Assembly (NCBI RefSeq): GCF_002355635.1
Contig: NZ_AP017558.1
Location: 1,054,001-1,118,000, forward strand
Source of the DNA: Halopenitus persicus
GTDB lineage: Archaea; Halobacteriota; Halobacteria; Halobacteriales; Haloferacaceae
DNA length: 64,000 nucleotides
Direction of reading: 5' to 3'
The position numbers were made by a program, and so were the translations under genes. Below the pieces are notes generated by a model that made no database searches, was not told where the DNA came from, and saw only the letters and a list, made by a program, of their open reading frames with translations. Shown here in pieces: positions 44,926 through 53,356 of this stretch (position 1 is its first letter; each line of letters starts with the position of its first letter).

Positions 44926-45777
44926 TCAGAGCCGAGTCGCCGAGTTCCCGACCCCGGAAGCACCGCCGCCAATACCGGCCCCCGAGATGGATCGATAGAA
45001 CGCCACCGAGTAGGCCGCGTAAAACGCCCCACCCACTGCGATCGTGACCACGTACACGACGGCGGCCACGACCAGCAGCGGCAGGGAGGTCTCCGGCAGG
45101 GGCAATGCGGCGGGCTGGGGCGACAACAACATCGAGGCGCCGGCGCTGAGGCCGCCGATGACGACGCTCCCGGCGATCAGGATCGCCGTGTAGCCGAGAA
45201 CGCTGAGGAGGTTCCGGCGGACGAGACCGACGCTCCGCTTGAAGCCCGCGATGATGTCGGCGTCGTCGAGGACGATCGCGTGGGCGTAAAACTGGATCGC
45301 GAAGTTCACGACCAGGTAGACGAGCGCGAACAGCAGGCCGACGATGGCCACGATCGCCAGCGTCGCCAGCCCCATCTCGGGACTGCCCGACAGCAGGCCG
45401 GCGCCGCCGAAGACGACCACGAGGAGCCCGGCGAGGAACGCGACGAACCCGAAGACGAGGTTGATCGCGAAGACGGCCAGATACGCCACCAGCAGACTGA
45501 CGTAGTTCGACTTCCCGGCCGCGATGAAGGCGTCGAGGCCGGTCCGGCCCGAAAGCGCCTCGTCGGCCAACGCGATGATCCCGCCCTGGAAGAAGGGCAC
45601 GAAGAGGATCAGCAGCCCGGTGATGCCCAGCGAGACGGCCGCCGCGACCAGCGGCCGCGACTGCTGGAGGGCGAACTGGGGAAGCTGGACGAGCCCGTAG
45701 AGCCCGACCAGAACGATCAGGATCGGATTGCGTGTGAGGGCACCGACGGCTGGACGGAGGGATCGGAGGGCAGCCAT
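44926..45777 (-). CDS. Multi-pass membrane protein (DUF7847-like)
   Basis: A 283-residue protein with about six membrane helices: RNPILIVLVGLYGLV, PLVAAAVSLGITGLLILFVP, LLVAYLAVFAINLVFGFVAF, LATLAIVAIVGLLFALVYLV, LLSVLGYTAILIAGSVVIGG and LLVVAAVVYVVTIAVGGAFY. The cytosolic motif IVLDDADIIAGFKRSVGLVRRN is typical of a haloarchaeal family I recall as DUF7847. The function is unknown. It converges with the end of the CRISPR array. Confidence 0.78.
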   Translation of the reverse strand: MAALRSLRPAVGALTRNPILIVLVGLYGLVQLPQFALQQSRPLVAAAVSLGITGLLILFVPFFQGGIIALADEALSGRTGLDAFIAAGKSNYVSLLVAYLAVFAINLVFGFVAFLAGLLVVVFGGAGLLSGSPEMGLATLAIVAIVGLLFALVYLVVNFAIQFYAHAIVLDDADIIAGFKRSVGLVRRNLLSVLGYTAILIAGSVVIGGLSAGASMLLSPQPAALPLPETSLPLLVVAAVVYVVTIAVGGAFYAAYSVAFYRSISGAGIGGGASGVGNSATRL

Positions 45778-45905
45778 ACCAGGAGCGTCACCGTGCCACG
45801 GCGTAAACCTTAGCATTTCGACAGGAGGGGCGAGGATGGCTCCCGGTCACGGGTTCGTCCGCTCCCCACGCGAACCGTTTAGTCGCTGGCGCCGGACCGA
45901 CCGGT

Positions 45906-46946
45906 ATGCACGCGGTCCGATTCGCCGAGCACGGCGGTCGCGACGTGATCGAGTACGCCGAGGTTCCCGATCCGGATCCGGGACCGGGTGAGGTCCTGGT
46001 CGACGTGAAGGCGGGCACGCTCAACTACCTCGACGTCTGGACGCGCCGGGGACTACCGGGGCTCGACCTCGAACTACCCCACACGCCCGGCAGCGACGCG
46101 GCCGGAGTCGTCGCGGACGTCGGCGCCGACGTCGAGCGCTTCGCCACGGGCGACCGCGTGGCGGTCGCGGCGGGCACCGCCTGCGGGACCTGCGAGTTCT
46201 GCCGGGACGGCGACCCGACGCTGTGCCCTGACTTCGCGATCATCGGCGAGCACCGCCCGGGCGTCCACGCCGAGCTGGCGACGGTTCCCGCCGAGAACCT
46301 GGTGCCCGTCCCGGAGGGGGTCGACTGGACGACCGCGGCGGCCGCCCCGCTCGTGTTCGGAACCGCCTGGCGAATGCTGCACACGCGTGCCGACGTCACG
46401 GCCGGCGAGCGCGTGCTCGTGCTCGGCGCCTCCGGCGGCGTGGGCCACGCGGCGGTCCAGATCGCGGCCCACGCCGGCTGCGAGGTGTTCGCCACCGCCT
46501 CGACCGAGCCGAAGCGCGCCCACGCGGCCGACTGCGGCGCCGACCACGTCATCGACTACGAGGCGACCGACTTCGCCGACCGCGTCCGGGACCTCACCGA
46601 CGGCCGGGGCGTCGACGTCGTCGTCGACCACGTCGGCGCGGCCACCTACCCCGACTCACTCGCCTCGCTCGCGAAGGGCGGCCGGCTGGTCACCTGCGGC
46701 GCCACGACCGGACCCAACCCCGACGCCGGCCTCAACCGGATCTTCTGGAACCAGCTGTCCGTCATCGGCTCGACGATGGCGACGCCCGGCGAGCTCGACG
46801 ACGTCCTCGAGCTCGTCTGGAACGGCACCCTCGAGCCGCGGATCCGCGAGACGCTTCCGATGAGCGAGACCGCCGCGGCCCACCGGCTGCTCGAGGACCG
46901 TGAGGGCTTTGGCAAGGTAGCCGTAATTCCCGACAGTGAACGATGA
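45906..46946 (+). CDS. Zinc-binding MDR dehydrogenase, quinone reductase-like
   Basis: A 346-residue NAD(P)-dependent medium-chain dehydrogenase. Cys93, 96, 99 and 107 in CGTCEFCRDGDPTLC form the structural zinc lobe. The catalytic zinc Cys is missing: the usual position reads AGTLNYLDVWTRRG, with Asn40 as in quinone oxidoreductases and crotonyl-CoA reductases. The Rossmann motif is LGASGGVGHAAVQIA. It is thus more likely a quinone or enoyl reductase than an alcohol dehydrogenase. It overlaps the next gene by 11 bp. Confidence 0.88.
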   Translation: MHAVRFAEHGGRDVIEYAEVPDPDPGPGEVLVDVKAGTLNYLDVWTRRGLPGLDLELPHTPGSDAAGVVADVGADVERFATGDRVAVAAGTACGTCEFCRDGDPTLCPDFAIIGEHRPGVHAELATVPAENLVPVPEGVDWTTAAAAPLVFGTAWRMLHTRADVTAGERVLVLGASGGVGHAAVQIAAHAGCEVFATASTEPKRAHAADCGADHVIDYEATDFADRVRDLTDGRGVDVVVDHVGAATYPDSLASLAKGGRLVTCGATTGPNPDAGLNRIFWNQLSVIGSTMATPGELDDVLELVWNGTLEPRIRETLPMSETAAAHRLLEDREGFGKVAVIPDSER

Positions 46947-47400
46947 CCGCGCGGGCGGGGACGAGGACGGGAAAACCGCCGACGGCGCGAGATCCGGTGA
47001 TGCGAGATCCGGTGATGCGAGCTCCGGTGATGCGAGCTCCGGTGTGCGATCCGACGACGCCGACCGGACCGTCCGCATCGACGAGACTGGCACGGTCACC
47101 GACGCGTCTTCCCCCGGCGGCGGTGACGGACCCGCCCGCGAGGAGTCGGAACCGGAGGCCGACGGCTTCGGCCGCGCGGGCTGGGCGCTCACGGCCGCGC
47201 TGATCACCTGTACCCTCCTCATCCCCGGCGTCATCTACCTCTACCCGTACGTCCTCGGGCGCTTCGAGCTCAGCTTCTTCGGAACATACCTCGCGCTCCC
47301 GATGATCCCGGCGGTGCTGCTTGGCGCGATCGCCGTCTGGTCGATGACGGCGGCGACGTCGAACGACGCGGATGACGACGACGTCGAACGACGCGGATGA
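46936..47400 (+). CDS. Small two-helix membrane protein with repeat-built termini
   Basis: A 154-residue protein from a GTG start that overlaps the dehydrogenase gene. The N-terminal 70 residues are disordered and acidic, with four SGDAR/SGDAS units from a 15-bp repeat (46989-47048). Two helices follow, WALTAALITCTLLIPGVIYL and YLALPMIPAVLLGAIAVWSM. The C-terminus and stop codon lie in a 25-bp tandem repeat that changes frame. Helices resemble other small haloarchaeal membrane proteins, with no known function. Confidence 0.7.
   Translation: MNDDRAGGDEDGKTADGARSGDARSGDASSGDASSGVRSDDADRTVRIDETGTVTDASSPGGGDGPAREESEPEADGFGRAGWALTAALITCTLLIPGVIYLYPYVLGRFELSFFGTYLALPMIPAVLLGAIAVWSMTAATSNDADDDDVERRG
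46989..47048 (+). repeat. 15-bp in-frame tandem repeat, 4 copies
   Basis: GATCCGGTGATGCGA alternates with GCTCCGGTGATGCGA, encoding SGDAR/SGDAS. Frame is preserved. Confidence 0.88.
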
Positions 47401-47419
47401 CGACGACGTTGAACGACGG
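47355..47419 (+). repeat. 25-bp tandem repeat (2.6 copies) that supplies a stop codon
   Basis: Copies begin at 47355, 47380 and 47405 with GACGT(C/T)GAACGACG. Because 25 is not a multiple of three, copy 1 is read as SNDADDD and copy 2 as DVERRG-stop. Confidence 0.9.
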
Positions 47420-47545
47420 CGAGTGATCGGTGATACAGGAACGGGAACGCTGTGCGACGCCGGCGTCACACACGCGACACGAGGCGTGGACGTCGCTGCG
47501 GCGGATCCACTAATCCTTAACAACTCGCGGCGCCGTCGTTAATAT

Positions 47546-47980
47546 ATGACCGTCGTCAGCGTCTCGATGCCCGAGGAGTTGCTCGAGCGGATCGACTCCT
47601 TCGCCGAGGACCACGGCTACACCGGCCGCAGCGAGGTGATCCGGGAGGCCTCCCGGAACCTGCTCGGGGAGTTCGAGGACGTTCGCCTGGAGGACCGCGA
47701 CCTGATGGCCGTCGTCACGGTGCTGTTCGACTACGAGACCACGAGCGTCGAGGAGCGGATGATGCGACTGCGTCACGAACACGAGCACCTCGTCGCCGCG
47801 AACTTCCACAGCCACGTCGGGGCCCACTACTGTATGGAGCTGTTCGTTCTGGAGGGCGACCTCGAGTCGATCTCCGCGTTCGTCGGGAAGATCCGAGCCA
47901 CGACGGACACGCTCTCGGTCGATTACAGCGTGATGCCGGTCGACGAGTTCGGTCCCACCACGGGGAACGGCGACCACTGA
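47546..47980 (+). CDS. nikR: Nickel-responsive regulator NikR
   Basis: A ribbon-helix-helix repressor with a C-terminal ACT-like nickel domain. The RHH part is [20 protein letters not shown] and [12 protein letters not shown]-like sequence. The nickel ligands fit the E. coli pattern exactly: His77, His88, His90 and Cys96 in [10 protein letters not shown]. 144 residues is near the family length (about 135). CTTAAC at about 47516-47521 lies 25-30 bp upstream, suggesting a leaderless message. No nickel transporter or nickel enzyme gene is adjacent. Confidence 0.93.
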   Translation: MTVVSVSMPEELLERIDSFAEDHGYTGRSEVIREASRNLLGEFEDVRLEDRDLMAVVTVLFDYETTSVEERMMRLRHEHEHLVAANFHSHVGAHYCMELFVLEGDLESISAFVGKIRATTDTLSVDYSVMPVDEFGPTTGNGDH

Positions 47981-48134
47981 TCCGGCCGAGCGAGGCTCGC
48001 GTCCTGCCGCCGAGCTGCCGCGACCCGGGCGTCCCGCGTCGGGGGCATCCTCCGATCCGGGACCGGGGGATGCCCCGGTGTCGGCTGCCCCCCCAGTCGG
48101 AACCATAAAGAGCGAACGCCGGCTACGGGGTGTT

Positions 48135-48596
48135 ATGGCGGACTGTCCACTCGCCGACGACTGCCCCAGCTTCGAGGAACGGATCCAGGGAATGGGGTGT
48201 CAACACTACGGCGACCGCGGGGGCGCCGAGTGGTGTCAACACTACGATATGCCAATCCAGGAGCTGAAGCGCCAGCCCGTCCAGCCCGGCGAGGAGGTCG
48301 TCGTGGAAGTCGACGACATCCACGAGAGCGGCGCCGGCGTCGGTCGGACCGACGACGGTTTCATCATCCTCGTCGACGGGGTGCTCCCGCCGGCGCGCGC
48401 GAAGGTGCGCATCCACCGCGTCCAGTCGAACCACGCCACCGCGAAGGAGGTCGTCGAGCGCCTTCCGGATGACCCCGACGCGGACGACGCGGCGGCGGAC
48501 GCCGACGCAGGGATCGACGGCACGGATGAGGACGAGGAGCACGACGGTCCGGGTCGCGAACGGCTCGGGAGCCGCGAGAACTTCTGGGGACGGTAG
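48135..48596 (+). CDS. TRAM-domain protein with N-terminal Cys cluster
   Basis: A 153-residue putative RNA-binding protein. The TRAM domain (about residues 53-113) reads QPGEEVVVEVDDIHESGAG, GRTDDGFIILVDGVLP and ARAKVRIHRV. Before it lies a Cys set in CPLADDCPSFEERIQGMGCQ and EWCQHYD, able to bind zinc or an Fe-S cluster. The C-terminal tail is acidic and disordered. Related small archaeal TRAM proteins act as RNA chaperones. ATG 48135 is preferred; upstream codons do not look coding. Confidence 0.85.
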   Translation: MADCPLADDCPSFEERIQGMGCQHYGDRGGAEWCQHYDMPIQELKRQPVQPGEEVVVEVDDIHESGAGVGRTDDGFIILVDGVLPPARAKVRIHRVQSNHATAKEVVERLPDDPDADDAAADADAGIDGTDEDEEHDGPGRERLGSRENFWGR

Positions 48597-48675
48597 CGCC
48601 GACGACGCTCCCCGCCGGGGGACGACGGACAGTCCGTACTGTACCTTTTTCCGAGTCCGCTTCCTTCGGTGAGTC

Positions 48676-49293
48676 ATGACTGAAGACGACGCCCTCGACG
48701 ACGCGGCCGGCACCGCCGACACGGCCGGCACCGACCACGCCACGAGCCCGGCGGCGGACGGGGGCAGCCGCGAAGCGGACGACGCTCCCGATGACGGCGA
48801 CAGAGCCGTGCGGAGCGACGACGACGCGGACGATCCCGAGGTCGTCACGGTCGGCGAGCTGCTCGACCGGGTCGGGTTCGATGCCGACGACAGCGTGCTC
48901 ACCCGCCGGCAGGCGGAGGTGCTCGCGCTGCGCGAGCGGGGGTTGAAACAGTCGGCCATCGCGAACCGGCTGGGAACCTCCCGGGCGAACGTCTCGAGCG
49001 TCGAGTCGAGCGCCCGCGAGAACGTCACAAAGGCCCGCGAGACGATCGCCTTCGCCGAGGCGCTCGCGGCGCCGGTTCGGGTCGAGATCCCGGCCGAGAC
49101 CGACCTCTACGACGTCCCCGGCCGCGTCTACGACGCCTGCGACGAGGCGGGCGTGAAGGTTAACCGCACCGCGCCGGAGCTGATGAAGGTCGTCGGCGAC
49201 GCGGCCGGTGACGCGGTTCACGGGCGGGAGGTCCGACGGCAGCTCTTCGTCACGGTGAGCAGCGACGGAACGGTCCGCGTTCGTCAGCCGTGA
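48676..49293 (+). CDS. Tfx-family DNA-binding regulator
   Basis: A 205-residue protein. After a 60-residue acidic extension comes the Tfx core, LTRRQAEVLALRERGLKQSA followed by IANRLGTSRANVSSVESSAR, a helix-turn-helix, then ENVTKARETIAFAEALAAP. Tfx was first described as a regulator near a molybdenum formylmethanofuran dehydrogenase operon in a methanogen; haloarchaeal members have no settled target. The C-terminal domain may sense a ligand. Confidence 0.88.
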   Translation: MTEDDALDDAAGTADTAGTDHATSPAADGGSREADDAPDDGDRAVRSDDDADDPEVVTVGELLDRVGFDADDSVLTRRQAEVLALRERGLKQSAIANRLGTSRANVSSVESSARENVTKARETIAFAEALAAPVRVEIPAETDLYDVPGRVYDACDEAGVKVNRTAPELMKVVGDAAGDAVHGREVRRQLFVTVSSDGTVRVRQP

Positions 49294-49328
49294 CCGAGCC
49301 GGAGCAGGGGTGCCGACGCCGACCGGTG

Positions 49329-50633
49329 TCACGCGGACGGCGCCACGCGCTCGGCGTGGCGACGGGCGCGCTCCCGGATCGCCGCCGCGTCGACGCCGAC
49401 GTGTTCGCCGTCGGCGTAGCGAACCTCGCCGTCGATCACCGTCAGCGTCACGTCGTCGCCGTGGGCCGCGTAGACGAGGTGTGAGACGGGGTCGTGGACG
49501 GGGGTCGCCCGCGCCGCGTCCGTGGCGAGCCCGATGACGTCGGCGCGGTAGCCCTCCCGGAGCGCGCCGATCCGGTCGAATCCGGCCGCGTGAGAACCGG
49601 CCTCCGTGGCCATTCGAAGGACGGTCGCGGCGGGGAGCCGCGTGGGGTCGTGCGCGTCCACCTTTCCGAGGAGGCTCGCCTGCCGCATCTCGGTGAACGG
49701 GTCGAGCGTGTTGTTACACGGCGGGCCGTCGTTGCCGAGCGCCACCGTGATCCCCCGGTCGAGGTAGTCCGCGATGGGCGCTATCCCGCTTGCCAGCTTC
49801 ATGTTCGAGGACGGACAGTGCGTGACAACCGTATCGGTCTCGGCGAGGACCTCGCGTTCGGTCGCGTCGGTGTGGACGCAGTGGGCGAGGGTGACGTCCG
49901 GGCCGGTCAGTCCCACCTCGTCGAGCCAGTGGACGTTTCGCATCCCGGTCGCGCGCTCGACCGCGGCGATCTCGTCGCGGTTCTCGCTCGCGTGCGTGTG
50001 GATCCGGACGTCCTCGTACCGGTCCGCCAGCTCCCGGCAGCCCCGCAGACACGCCTCGGTACACGAGAGGGCGAACCGGGGCGTGACCGCGTACCGGAGG
50101 CGCCCGTCGGCGGCCCCGTGATACTCGCGGATCAGCGATTCGGTCTCCGCGAGCGCCGTCTCCGCGTCCTGTTCGAGCCCGTCGGGCGAGTCGGCGTCCA
50201 TGAGAACCTTGCCGAGCCGACCCCGGATCCCAAGCTCCCGGGCCGCCTCGAAGGCGGCCGCCGAGTGGTCGACGGTCAGATGGTCGAGGACCGTCGTGGT
50301 TCCCGACGCGATGCACTCGAGGTAGCCGAGCTCGGCAGCGGCCCGGGTGGCGTCCGCGTCCATAGTCGCCTCCATCGGAAGCACGTACTCGAAGAGCCAC
50401 TCGAGCAGCGCCGCGTCGTCGGCGATCCCCCGCCCGAGCGACTGGACCGAGTGGACGTGCGCCCCGACGAGTCCGGGGGCGACGATGTCAGCCGACCGCC
50501 GCTCGTCGTCCGGATACCGGTCGACGAGCGAGTCACGTTCTCCGACGGCGTCGATCCGCGCTCCCGAGATTCGGACCGCGCCGTCCTCGATGACCGTGTC
50601 GGCGTCCGCGACGACCGTTCCCGTGATCAACAT
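49329..50633 (-). CDS. Amidohydrolase, SAH/MTA/5'-deoxyadenosine deaminase type
   Basis: A 434-residue zinc hydrolase of the ATZ/TRZ-MtaD group. The metal and catalytic motifs are GLVGAHVHSVQS, IHTHASEN, TLAHCVHTD, VVTHCPSSNMKLASGIAP and ALGNDGPPCNN. It probably deaminates S-adenosylhomocysteine, methylthioadenosine or 5'-deoxyadenosine, though guanine- or chlorohydrolase-like activity cannot be excluded. ATG 50633 is the first Met. It is divergent from the cyclophilin gene, with a tandem repeat between. Confidence 0.85.
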   Translation of the reverse strand: MLITGTVVADADTVIEDGAVRISGARIDAVGERDSLVDRYPDDERRSADIVAPGLVGAHVHSVQSLGRGIADDAALLEWLFEYVLPMEATMDADATRAAAELGYLECIASGTTTVLDHLTVDHSAAAFEAARELGIRGRLGKVLMDADSPDGLEQDAETALAETESLIREYHGAADGRLRYAVTPRFALSCTEACLRGCRELADRYEDVRIHTHASENRDEIAAVERATGMRNVHWLDEVGLTGPDVTLAHCVHTDATEREVLAETDTVVTHCPSSNMKLASGIAPIADYLDRGITVALGNDGPPCNNTLDPFTEMRQASLLGKVDAHDPTRLPAATVLRMATEAGSHAAGFDRIGALREGYRADVIGLATDAARATPVHDPVSHLVYAAHGDDVTLTVIDGEVRYADGEHVGVDAAAIRERARRHAERVAPSA

Positions 50634-50740
50634 CCCTCAATGGGGAGGGGATCGCGGCTTAAGAAGGTGGTCGTTCGACGTGCCGCGGCGCGCAGGCGAG
50701 CGGACGCGAGCCGACGCGCAGCCACGCGACTCGGGGCCGC

Positions 50741-50822
50741 CACGCCGAAGGGGGCGACGCCATCACGCCGAAGGGGGCGATGCCATCACGCCGAAGGGGG
50801 CGATGCCATCACGCCGAATGGG
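50741..50822. repeat. 23-bp tandem repeat (3.6 copies) upstream of ppiA
   Basis: CACGCCGAAGGGGGCGA(T/C)GCCAT starts at 50741, 50764, 50787 and 50810. It fills much of the gap between two divergent genes and ends 35 bp before the ppiA ATG. The unit is not a multiple of three. Confidence 0.92.
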
Positions 50823-50856
50823 CAGCGTTTTCCGGCCGCCGCGCCGATCGGGAGGT

Positions 50857-51414
50857 ATGAGCGCGGACGACAACCCGACGGCGACGCTGCACACCACCCA
50901 CGGCGACATCGAGGTCGAGCTCTTCGCGGACCGAGCACCCCGAACGGTCGAGAACTTCATCGGCCTCGCCGAGGGCGCGAACGACTACGAGAGCACTGAG
51001 ATCGCCCCGGGAACCGGCGCGTGGGAGGACCCCGACTCCGGCGAGAAGCGGATCGATCCCCTCTACAGCGACGTCGAGTTCCACCGGATCATCGACGACT
51101 TCATGATCCAGGGCGGGGACCCGACCGGCACCGGCCGCGGCGGCCCCGGCTACCAGTTCGACGACGAGTTCCACGACGAGCTGACCCACGACGGCGCGGG
51201 GATCCTCTCGATGGCCAACTCCGGCCCGAACACCAACGGTTCGCAGTTCTTCATCACCCTCGACGCCCAGCCGCACCTGGACGGGAAACACGCCGTCTTC
51301 GGCGAGGTCGTCGACGGGATGGACGTCGTCGAGGAGATCGGCTCGCTCCCGACCGACCGCCAGGACGCCCCGATGACCGACGCCGGGATCGAGTCGGTCA
51401 CGATCGACCGATAG
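50857..51414 (+). CDS. ppiA: Cyclophilin-type peptidyl-prolyl isomerase
   Basis: A 185-residue cytosolic foldase. Active-site blocks are EFHRIIDDFMIQGGDPTGTG (Arg, Phe, Gln), GILSMANSGPNTNGSQFFIT and HLDGKHAVFGEVVDGMDVV, all with the expected residues. ATG 50857 has GGAGGT directly in front, too close for normal Shine-Dalgarno use. A small acidic loop (EDPDSGEKRIDPLYSD) is inserted before the active site. Confidence 0.95.
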   Translation: MSADDNPTATLHTTHGDIEVELFADRAPRTVENFIGLAEGANDYESTEIAPGTGAWEDPDSGEKRIDPLYSDVEFHRIIDDFMIQGGDPTGTGRGGPGYQFDDEFHDELTHDGAGILSMANSGPNTNGSQFFITLDAQPHLDGKHAVFGEVVDGMDVVEEIGSLPTDRQDAPMTDAGIESVTIDR

Positions 51415-51434
51415 CGGGAACGGGCCGCCCGGTC

Positions 51435-51884
51435 CTATTCGACCGTCGTTTTGACGATGCTGACGGGAGTGCTCGACCGTCGAGCGACGCGCTCGGTCAC
51501 CGACCCGAGCAGCCGCCGGTACTCGCCGGGTCGGTTCTTCGTGCCCATCACGGTGAGGTCGACGTCCTTCTCGTCGATGTACCGGAGGATCTCCTCGTGG
51601 GGTTCGCCGTGGATCACCGACGTGACGACGTCGGCGAGGCCCGCGTCCGCGGCGACCTCCCGTACCCGGTCGACGGCCGTCTCGCCGACGTCCTCGAGCG
51701 TCTGCTCGACGCCCTCGAACTCGTGGACGAACTCGTCGCCGGGATAGGCGTTGACGACGCCGCTGTCCACGACGAAGAGGACGTGTAGCTCGGCGTCGTA
51801 CCGGTTCGCCGCGTCGATCGCGTGGGTGATCGCACGGTCGACGCCTTCGCTTCCATCGGTCGGCAGCAGGATCCGATCGTACAT
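51435..51884 (-). CDS. uspA: Universal stress protein (UspA family)
   Basis: A 149-residue single-domain USP. It starts YDRILLPTDGSEGVDRAI and has the ATP-binding pattern VMGTKNRPGEYRRLLGSVTE plus RRSSTPVSIVK. The role is probably stress signalling through nucleotide binding. ATG 51884 is chosen. It is convergent with ppiA. Confidence 0.93.
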   Translation of the reverse strand: MYDRILLPTDGSEGVDRAITHAIDAANRYDAELHVLFVVDSGVVNAYPGDEFVHEFEGVEQTLEDVGETAVDRVREVAADAGLADVVTSVIHGEPHEEILRYIDEKDVDLTVMGTKNRPGEYRRLLGSVTERVARRSSTPVSIVKTTVE

Positions 51885-51925
51885 CGATCGCCGATTGGGA
51901 CGGAGACGATTTAAAAGTCGGTCCA

Positions 51926-52006
51926 AGCTCCGGGACCGTGGGAACCGTCCATCCGAGCGCCGGGACCGTGGGAACCGTCCATCCGAGCGCCGGGACCGTG
52001 GGAACC
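51926..52006. repeat. 31-bp tandem repeat (about 2.6 copies) upstream of uspA
   Basis: CCGGGACCGTGGGAACCGTC followed by CATCCGAGCG is present twice, then a partial third copy. It lies in the spacer between the divergent uspA and the next gene. Confidence 0.88.
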
Positions 52007-52177
52007 CAGTCGAGATCGCCGTTCCGGGCGTCGCGGTCGACGGAGAGGTCGAGGCTCTCGACACTCGCCCGGCGTCGGCCGACGCGGTGTCGGCCGCGCT
52101 CGGTCGCAGTATTGCGGTCCGCAAAAGCGTTTCCGACAAGATTTATGCCCTACCACGTGAGATAATAACACGCACAG

Positions 52178-52522
52178 ATGTTCGAACGCTTCTCAAGCGG
52201 CTACTACCTCGGAACGCTGTACGTCGAACCCCACGACGGGGACCGCGCGCTCATACAGCGTGTCGACCACGAGCGCGTCAACGAACAGCTGTACGCGACC
52301 GGCGACGGACTCGAACGCCTCGATGCCCCGCTGGTGATGAAACTCGACACCGGCCACATCCCGGTGGACGGCGACGAGGAAGTCCCAAGCGGCACGCTCG
52401 TCGTTCCGGACGAGATCGCGGACGAGACCCTCCCCTCGAGAAAGAACGTCCTGCTCGCGGATGCCGACCGGGCCGCCGACCTCCTCCAGTGGGAGGGATG
52501 GCGCCCCGCGACCGGGGTCTGA
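52178..52522 (+). CDS. DUF5802-like haloarchaeal protein
   Basis: A 114-residue acidic soluble protein with MFERFSSGYYLGTLYVEPHD at its start, then HERVNEQLYATGDG, PLVMKLDTGHIPVDGDEEVP and a closing RAADLLQWEGW. These features agree with the haloarchaeal DUF5802 family as I recall it. The function is unknown. A TATA-like GATTTATG lies about 35 bp before the ATG. Confidence 0.75.
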   Translation: MFERFSSGYYLGTLYVEPHDGDRALIQRVDHERVNEQLYATGDGLERLDAPLVMKLDTGHIPVDGDEEVPSGTLVVPDEIADETLPSRKNVLLADADRAADLLQWEGWRPATGV

Positions 52523-52537
52523 TCCCGCGGCTGCCGG

Positions 52538-53356
52538 TCACAGCGCTCGCTGAAGGTACGCGTCGATCTCCACGACCAGCCCCGGACGATACGTCCAGAA
52601 CCCGTCCCACACGTTTCGCTCGTCCTCGAGCGCGACCAGAGCGGCGGGGCCGGGGACGGATTCGGACCCGGAATCGCAAGCATCCGGCGCCCCGTCCCCG
52701 GCGACGCCGGTGGGATCGGCCGGGCGGAAGACGACGAACCACGACCGACGGTACTCCCTCGAGCACCCGCCGTGGACGGTGACGGGCAGCGTCCCGGCGG
52801 TGTCCCAGTCGTCGACGCCGTAGACGTGGACGTCGGTACCGGCCCGACCGACCGTCTCGTAGACGGTACGCGTGCCGGCCTCATCCTGAAGCCGCGAGAG
52901 GTACTGGAACGACGACCGGAGGGTTCCCGATCCGGCCTCGGCGGCCCGGCGCTCGATGACGCGCGAGACCGTGATCAACAGCAGCTTCTCCTTGTTCGAG
53001 TCGGGATACCCGCGGAGGCGAAAGGGGACGTCGGTGAGTCCGTCCAACACCGCCGGGAGCTCCACCGCCTCGAGCTCCCGGCTGCCGGTCTTGTACAGGT
53101 CCGAGTTGACGAGCAGGATCGTCGAGAGCAGCTCGTCGACGGTCGAGCGCGCGATGATCGTCCCGTCCTCGATGAGCGCCACGACGTCCGTCTCGTCGGC
53201 CTCCGGGCGGTGGAGCTCCTCGACCGCGACCGGCTGGTCAGCGAAGAGGCCGTCCAGAAGCCGCCGCGCAGCGTCGGGGGCCGATCGGTTCAGGATCACC
53301 AGCGAACGAGCCGGGGGCTCGAGCCGATCGATGAACGCACGCAGCGAGTCGGCCAT
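52538..53356 (-). CDS. DICT sensory domain protein
   Basis: A 272-residue protein. Most of its length (SLRAFIDRLEPPARSLVILN to YGVDDWDTAGTLPVTVHGG) fits the DICT domain, a sensory module thought to bind small ligands and found with kinases and regulators. Here it stands alone, with a C-terminal part DGFWTYRPGLVVEIDAYLQ. No output domain is visible. It converges with the DUF5802-like gene. ATG 53356 is preferred over GTG 53359. Confidence 0.75.
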   Translation of the reverse strand: MADSLRAFIDRLEPPARSLVILNRSAPDAARRLLDGLFADQPVAVEELHRPEADETDVVALIEDGTIIARSTVDELLSTILLVNSDLYKTGSRELEAVELPAVLDGLTDVPFRLRGYPDSNKEKLLLITVSRVIERRAAEAGSGTLRSSFQYLSRLQDEAGTRTVYETVGRAGTDVHVYGVDDWDTAGTLPVTVHGGCSREYRRSWFVVFRPADPTGVAGDGAPDACDSGSESVPGPAALVALEDERNVWDGFWTYRPGLVVEIDAYLQRAL

